NCBI GenBank assembly: GCA_015486815.1
Contig: WFQY01000487.1
Coordinates: 1 to 9,574 of the forward strand
Length of the DNA: 9,574 nt
Source: Phycisphaerae bacterium
GTDB taxonomy: Bacteria > Planctomycetota > Phycisphaerae > JAAYCJ01
Direction: 5' to 3'
This document shows, piece by piece, positions 7,820-9,574 of the stretch (the stretch's first letter is position 1; each line of letters starts with the position of its first letter). The notes beneath the pieces are model-generated. The model did not search any database, had not been told where the DNA came from, and saw only the letters and a program-made list of their open reading frames with translations. The translations under genes and the position numbers were made by a program.

Positions 7820-7830
7820 GCAATGTTTGC
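7820..7830 (+). promoter_or_regulatory. Single inverted operator copy, efflux side
   Basis: GCAATGTTTGC matches the repeat consensus but faces the opposite way to the minus-strand array, 6 bp behind its distal repeat (gap 7814-7819). With that repeat it forms an imperfect inverted repeat, AACATTACC (7806-7814) and GGCAATGTT (7819-7827), with one mismatched pair and a 4-nt centre. Confidence 0.5.
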
Positions 7831-7843
7831 CTTTTATAATTTT

Positions 7844-7854
7844 TTCAACATTAC
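7844..7854 (-). promoter_or_regulatory. Single inverted operator copy, glycosyltransferase side
   Basis: On the minus strand this reads GTAATGTTGAA. It lies 6 bp (7855-7860) behind the first repeat of the plus-strand array, in opposite orientation. With that repeat it forms a perfect 9-bp inverted repeat, CAACATTAC (7846-7854) and GTAATGTTG (7861-7869). It mirrors the arrangement at 7820-7830. Confidence 0.5.
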
Positions 7855-7860
7855 CAGATT

Positions 7861-7893
7861 GTAATGTTGTGGTAATCTTGTGGTTATCTGTAA
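7861..7893 (+). promoter_or_regulatory. Triple 11-bp direct-repeat operator, glycosyltransferase side
   Basis: Three abutting plus-strand 11-mers occur: GTAATGTTGTG (7861-7871), GTAATCTTGTG (7872-7882) and GTTATCTGTAA (7883-7893). They end 5 bp before the TACAAT hexamer. The first two differ at one base. A further perfect core, GTAATGT, overlaps at 7890-7896. Period, orientation towards the promoter and distance to the -10 match the efflux-side array, so one regulator probably controls both directions. Confidence 0.65.
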
Positions 7894-7895
7894 TG

Positions 7896-7904
7896 TGCTA
7901 CAAT
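7896..7904 (+). promoter_or_regulatory. Extended -10 promoter of the glycosyltransferase gene
   Basis: TGCTACAAT fits TGn plus a 5/6 -10 hexamer (TACAAT, 7899-7904), with no good -35 at normal spacing because the repeat array occupies that place. The predicted start near 7911 would leave a leader of about 140 nt before the gene at 8053. A second TACAAT at 7937-7942 lacks both the TG extension and any -35 and is less likely. Confidence 0.5.
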
Positions 7905-7948
7905 TTGCCCCTGATTATGCTGAGCCCGGATAAAAATACAATGTTAAT

Positions 7949-8056
7949 ATGCGGAGAAGCGTTTTCAGACTGCTACTAAAGCGTTATTCGCGAGCAAAGA
8001 GATACCCAAAAGGTATATATAAAAAGTATTCACAGTTGAAGGAGAATTTGATATGA
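7949..8056 (+). CDS. Possible small basic ORF in the leader (35 aa)
   Basis: An ATG at 7949 opens a 35-codon frame that ends at TGA 8054-8056, forming a 4-nt ATGA overlap with the glycosyltransferase start. The predicted peptide begins MRRSVFRLLLKRYSRAKRYP and is strongly cationic, with 12 Lys/Arg against one Glu, and rich in Tyr. It lies within the predicted transcript. No Shine-Dalgarno is seen before its ATG (AT-rich, TACAATGTTAAT), and the Shine-Dalgarno of the glycosyltransferase lies inside it. It resembles no family I know. It could be a translated leader peptide that couples to the downstream gene, or a chance frame in a 140-nt leader. Confidence 0.25.
   Translation: MRRSVFRLLLKRYSRAKRYPKGIYKKYSQLKENLI
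8039..8044 (+). promoter_or_regulatory. Ribosome binding site of the glycosyltransferase gene
   Basis: AAGGAG, 8 nt before the ATG at 8053, is the strongest Shine-Dalgarno in the window and fixes this start. It shows that the host uses canonical initiation, which makes its absence at the outer-membrane channel gene notable. Confidence 0.8.
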
Positions 8057-9574
8057 GTGAGCAAAGTAAAAACGATGTGCCAATGCTGAAATCCAATAGT
8101 GTTAACTGGATTGCCCTGGCGTTGATAACGGTTTTAGCCTTGGCGGTTTTTTGCTATCATCTCGGGGATTTTGTGCTGTTAAGTGAGCATGAAGCTCTCG
8201 TAGGTCAGACCGCGAAAGAGACCCTTTCAGGGCATTGGATAGTTCCGTATATGGACGGGCAGATGCGATTGGAGAAGACCCCTCTGGTGTATTGGATAGT
8301 CGCGGGAATTTCTTCGATGCGAAACGGCATTGTCGATGAATTCTCGACCAGAATACCATCGGCAATATCAGCTGTTGTTATTGTCATTTTGATGATGATA
8401 TTTGCATCGCAGGCCTTTGACAGAAAAACGGGAATACTCACCGGGTTGGCAACGGTTGCGAGTGTGGGAATGCTTTGGCAATCGCACCGCGGAACGAGCG
8501 ATATGCTTATGTCGGTGTTTGTCGTCGCGTGCTTCGTATTTTTTTGGTTTGGCCTGGAGCGAATCAAGAGTGAGCAGTCGGGGAAACTATATTTTTACCT
8601 TTTCTATATTTGTTTTTCACTGGGGATGCTTGCGAAGGGTCCTGTTCCGGCACCTGCGGTCGGTTTGCCGATAGCTATATATTTGCTCTGCACGGGAGAC
8701 TGGAGATATTGGAAAAAGTTTCATCTCATCGCGGGAGTAATTATTACAGCTGTTATGCTGGGCTGGTGGGTACTGGGGGTCTTGATTAGCGTTCCCGATG
8801 CAATTTGGCGGTGGAAGGCGGAATACATAATGAGGTATTTGGGGGGGTTCGGAACGATGAGACCGTGGTATTATTATATTCCGCAAATTTTTCTTCTGAC
8901 ATTACCCTGGTCTGTGTTTCTGCCCGCGGGATTATGGGTAATGTGGAAGTCCGCTGCAAAGCACAGCCGCGATATTCCAAAGTCGCAAAATCTGCAGGCA
9001 ATTCTGTATGTTGCCCTGTGGTTGATTGTCGATTTCATATTCTTCAGCATATCGAAAGGGAAACGGGCACACTATATTCTTCCCATACTTCCGCCAGCGA
9101 TATTGGTCTCGGTGCTGGGAATGATGGCAAGCAAGGACAGACTTTTAGCTGAGGGGAAGAAGTTTCAGAAAGTCATTAAGATATCCACTGTGGCAATAGT
9201 CGTGGTGATATTGGCTATCGGGTGGTGGTATGTCCATAGTAATTTTCAGCAAATCGAGACAAAATTCATTGTGGTCGCGATTATAACGGTATTGTCCGCT
9301 ATTGTCTTTACCACTCTTTATATGCGTGGTTCATTGATAGCTGCTTCATCGATTCTGTCTATAACTCTTGGCCTGACCTTCAGTACGTATATCTGGCCCC
9401 TCGTGCCTCAGGCGATGAATTCAGAGAGAAACCCGAAGATAGCAGCAGAGAAAGTACACAATGCCGTTCCTCCGGATGCTAAATTTTACTTCATAGGCAG
9501 GTGTGATTCTCCATTGGTATTTTACTACGACAAAATAATTCCCCAAATACCAAACGCTGAGCAGGTGATAGAGC
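8053..9574 (+). CDS. GT-C membrane glycosyltransferase, ArnT/PMT-like (3' end outside window)
   Basis: The frame stays open for 507 codons to the window edge. After a short cytoplasmic tail and TM1 (about residues 19-37) comes the GT-C luminal/periplasmic loop: SEHEALVGQTAKETLSGHWI (44-63), then a region ending in RLEKTPLVYW (72-81). In ArnT-like enzymes the acidic residue of this loop (here Glu45 or Glu47) is catalytic or substrate-binding. Later landmarks are FSLGMLAKGPVPAPAVGLPI, PWYYYIPQIFLLTLPWSVFL and SKGKRAHYILPILPP, all typical of the ArnT/YkcB branch, plus many hydrophobic spans. Such enzymes move a sugar from a polyprenyl-phosphate carrier to lipid A, glycans or protein at the outer face of the inner membrane. 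The acceptor here is unknown, and 4-amino-arabinose transfer should not be assumed. The gene diverges from the efflux operon and shares its operator architecture. Confidence 0.85.
   Translation, partial: MSEQSKNDVPMLKSNSVNWIALALITVLALAVFCYHLGDFVLLSEHEALVGQTAKETLSGHWIVPYMDGQMRLEKTPLVYWIVAGISSMRNGIVDEFSTRIPSAISAVVIVILMMIFASQAFDRKTGILTGLATVASVGMLWQSHRGTSDMLMSVFVVACFVFFWFGLERIKSEQSGKLYFYLFYICFSLGMLAKGPVPAPAVGLPIAIYLLCTGDWRYWKKFHLIAGVIITAVMLGWWVLGVLISVPDAIWRWKAEYIMRYLGGFGTMRPWYYYIPQIFLLTLPWSVFLPAGLWVMWKSAAKHSRDIPKSQNLQAILYVALWLIVDFIFFSISKGKRAHYILPILPPAILVSVLGMMASKDRLLAEGKKFQKVIKISTVAIVVVILAIGWWYVHSNFQQIETKFIVVAIITVLSAIVFTTLYMRGSLIAASSILSITLGLTFSTYIWPLVPQAMNSERNPKIAAEKVHNAVPPDAKFYFIGRCDSPLVFYYDKIIPQIPNAEQVIE

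Noticed and set aside
7835..7840. TATAAT on the plus strand in the AT-rich centre of the operator region
   Set aside because: The only -35-like hexamer nearby (TTGGCA, 7817-7822) is just 12 bp away, too close, and there is no TG extension. It is probably part of the AT-rich spacer.
7781..7893. Repeated 11-bp units as a CRISPR array or integration-associated repeat
   Set aside because: The units abut without spacers, are degenerate, change strand symmetrically and are placed exactly relative to two -10 boxes, so regulatory sites explain them better.
7941..7979. Twelve-codon ORF starting at ATG 7941 in the glycosyltransferase leader
   Set aside because: Very short, with no ribosome binding site, no runs of a single amino-acid codon that would suggest attenuation, and no link to the downstream start.
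8002..8016. Hairpin ATACC-CAAAA-GGTAT in the leader as a terminator or riboswitch element
   Set aside because: A 5-bp, AU-rich stem followed by A rather than T residues is too weak for a terminator, and no riboswitch core is recognisable around it.

Overview
The window looks like a chromosomal segment of a Gram-negative (didermic) bacterium of moderate GC content. It carries a complete tripartite RND efflux system with a lipoprotein outer-membrane channel, a two-component regulator, and the start of an ArnT/PMT-type membrane glycosyltransferase. The glycosyltransferase N-terminus (SEHEA...RLEKTPLVYW) resembles forms I associate with Planctomycetota/Phycisphaerae. That is only a weak taxonomic hint; no rRNA or other marker is present.

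Layout. Positions 1-76 (+) are the last codons of an OmpR/PhoB-family response regulator, overlapped by a CusS-like sensor histidine kinase (54-1481, +). The kinase gene ends tail-to-tail, with a 12-bp overlap, against a four-gene operon on the minus strand. In transcription order the operon holds a TolC/CzcC-type outer-membrane lipoprotein (7762-6218), a HlyD-type periplasmic adaptor (6221-5139), a small ICMT/CzcN-like membrane methyltransferase (5139-4552) and an RND pump (4541-1470). Junctions are ATGA, TAATG and a 10-nt gap, so translation is probably coupled. A 290-bp divergent intergenic region (7763-8052) separates this operon from the GT-C glycosyltransferase (8053 to the window edge, +).

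The most striking structure is in that intergenic region. Each divergent promoter has an extended -10 box (TGGTATAAT on minus, TGCTACAAT on plus) with no recognisable -35. Instead, three head-to-tail 11-bp repeats (consensus about GTAATNTTNNG) end 4-5 bp before the -10. Six bp behind the distal repeat of each array lies one copy in the opposite orientation. The two halves are near mirror images around a 13-bp AT-rich centre. An 11-bp period in place of a -35 is the geometry of PhoB/OmpR-class activator sites, so the response regulator at the window start is the natural candidate regulator of both the efflux operon and the glycosyltransferase.

Working model (inference). An envelope signal, possibly a metal or an amphipathic toxin, is sensed by the kinase. 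The phosphorylated regulator then switches on an export pump in one direction and a lipid-linked-sugar transferase that remodels the envelope in the other. The CzcN-like methyltransferase recalls czc/ncc metal-resistance clusters, but the pump has the Asp-Asp pair of HAE (drug-type) pumps rather than the CzcA TM4 signature. The substrate is therefore open.
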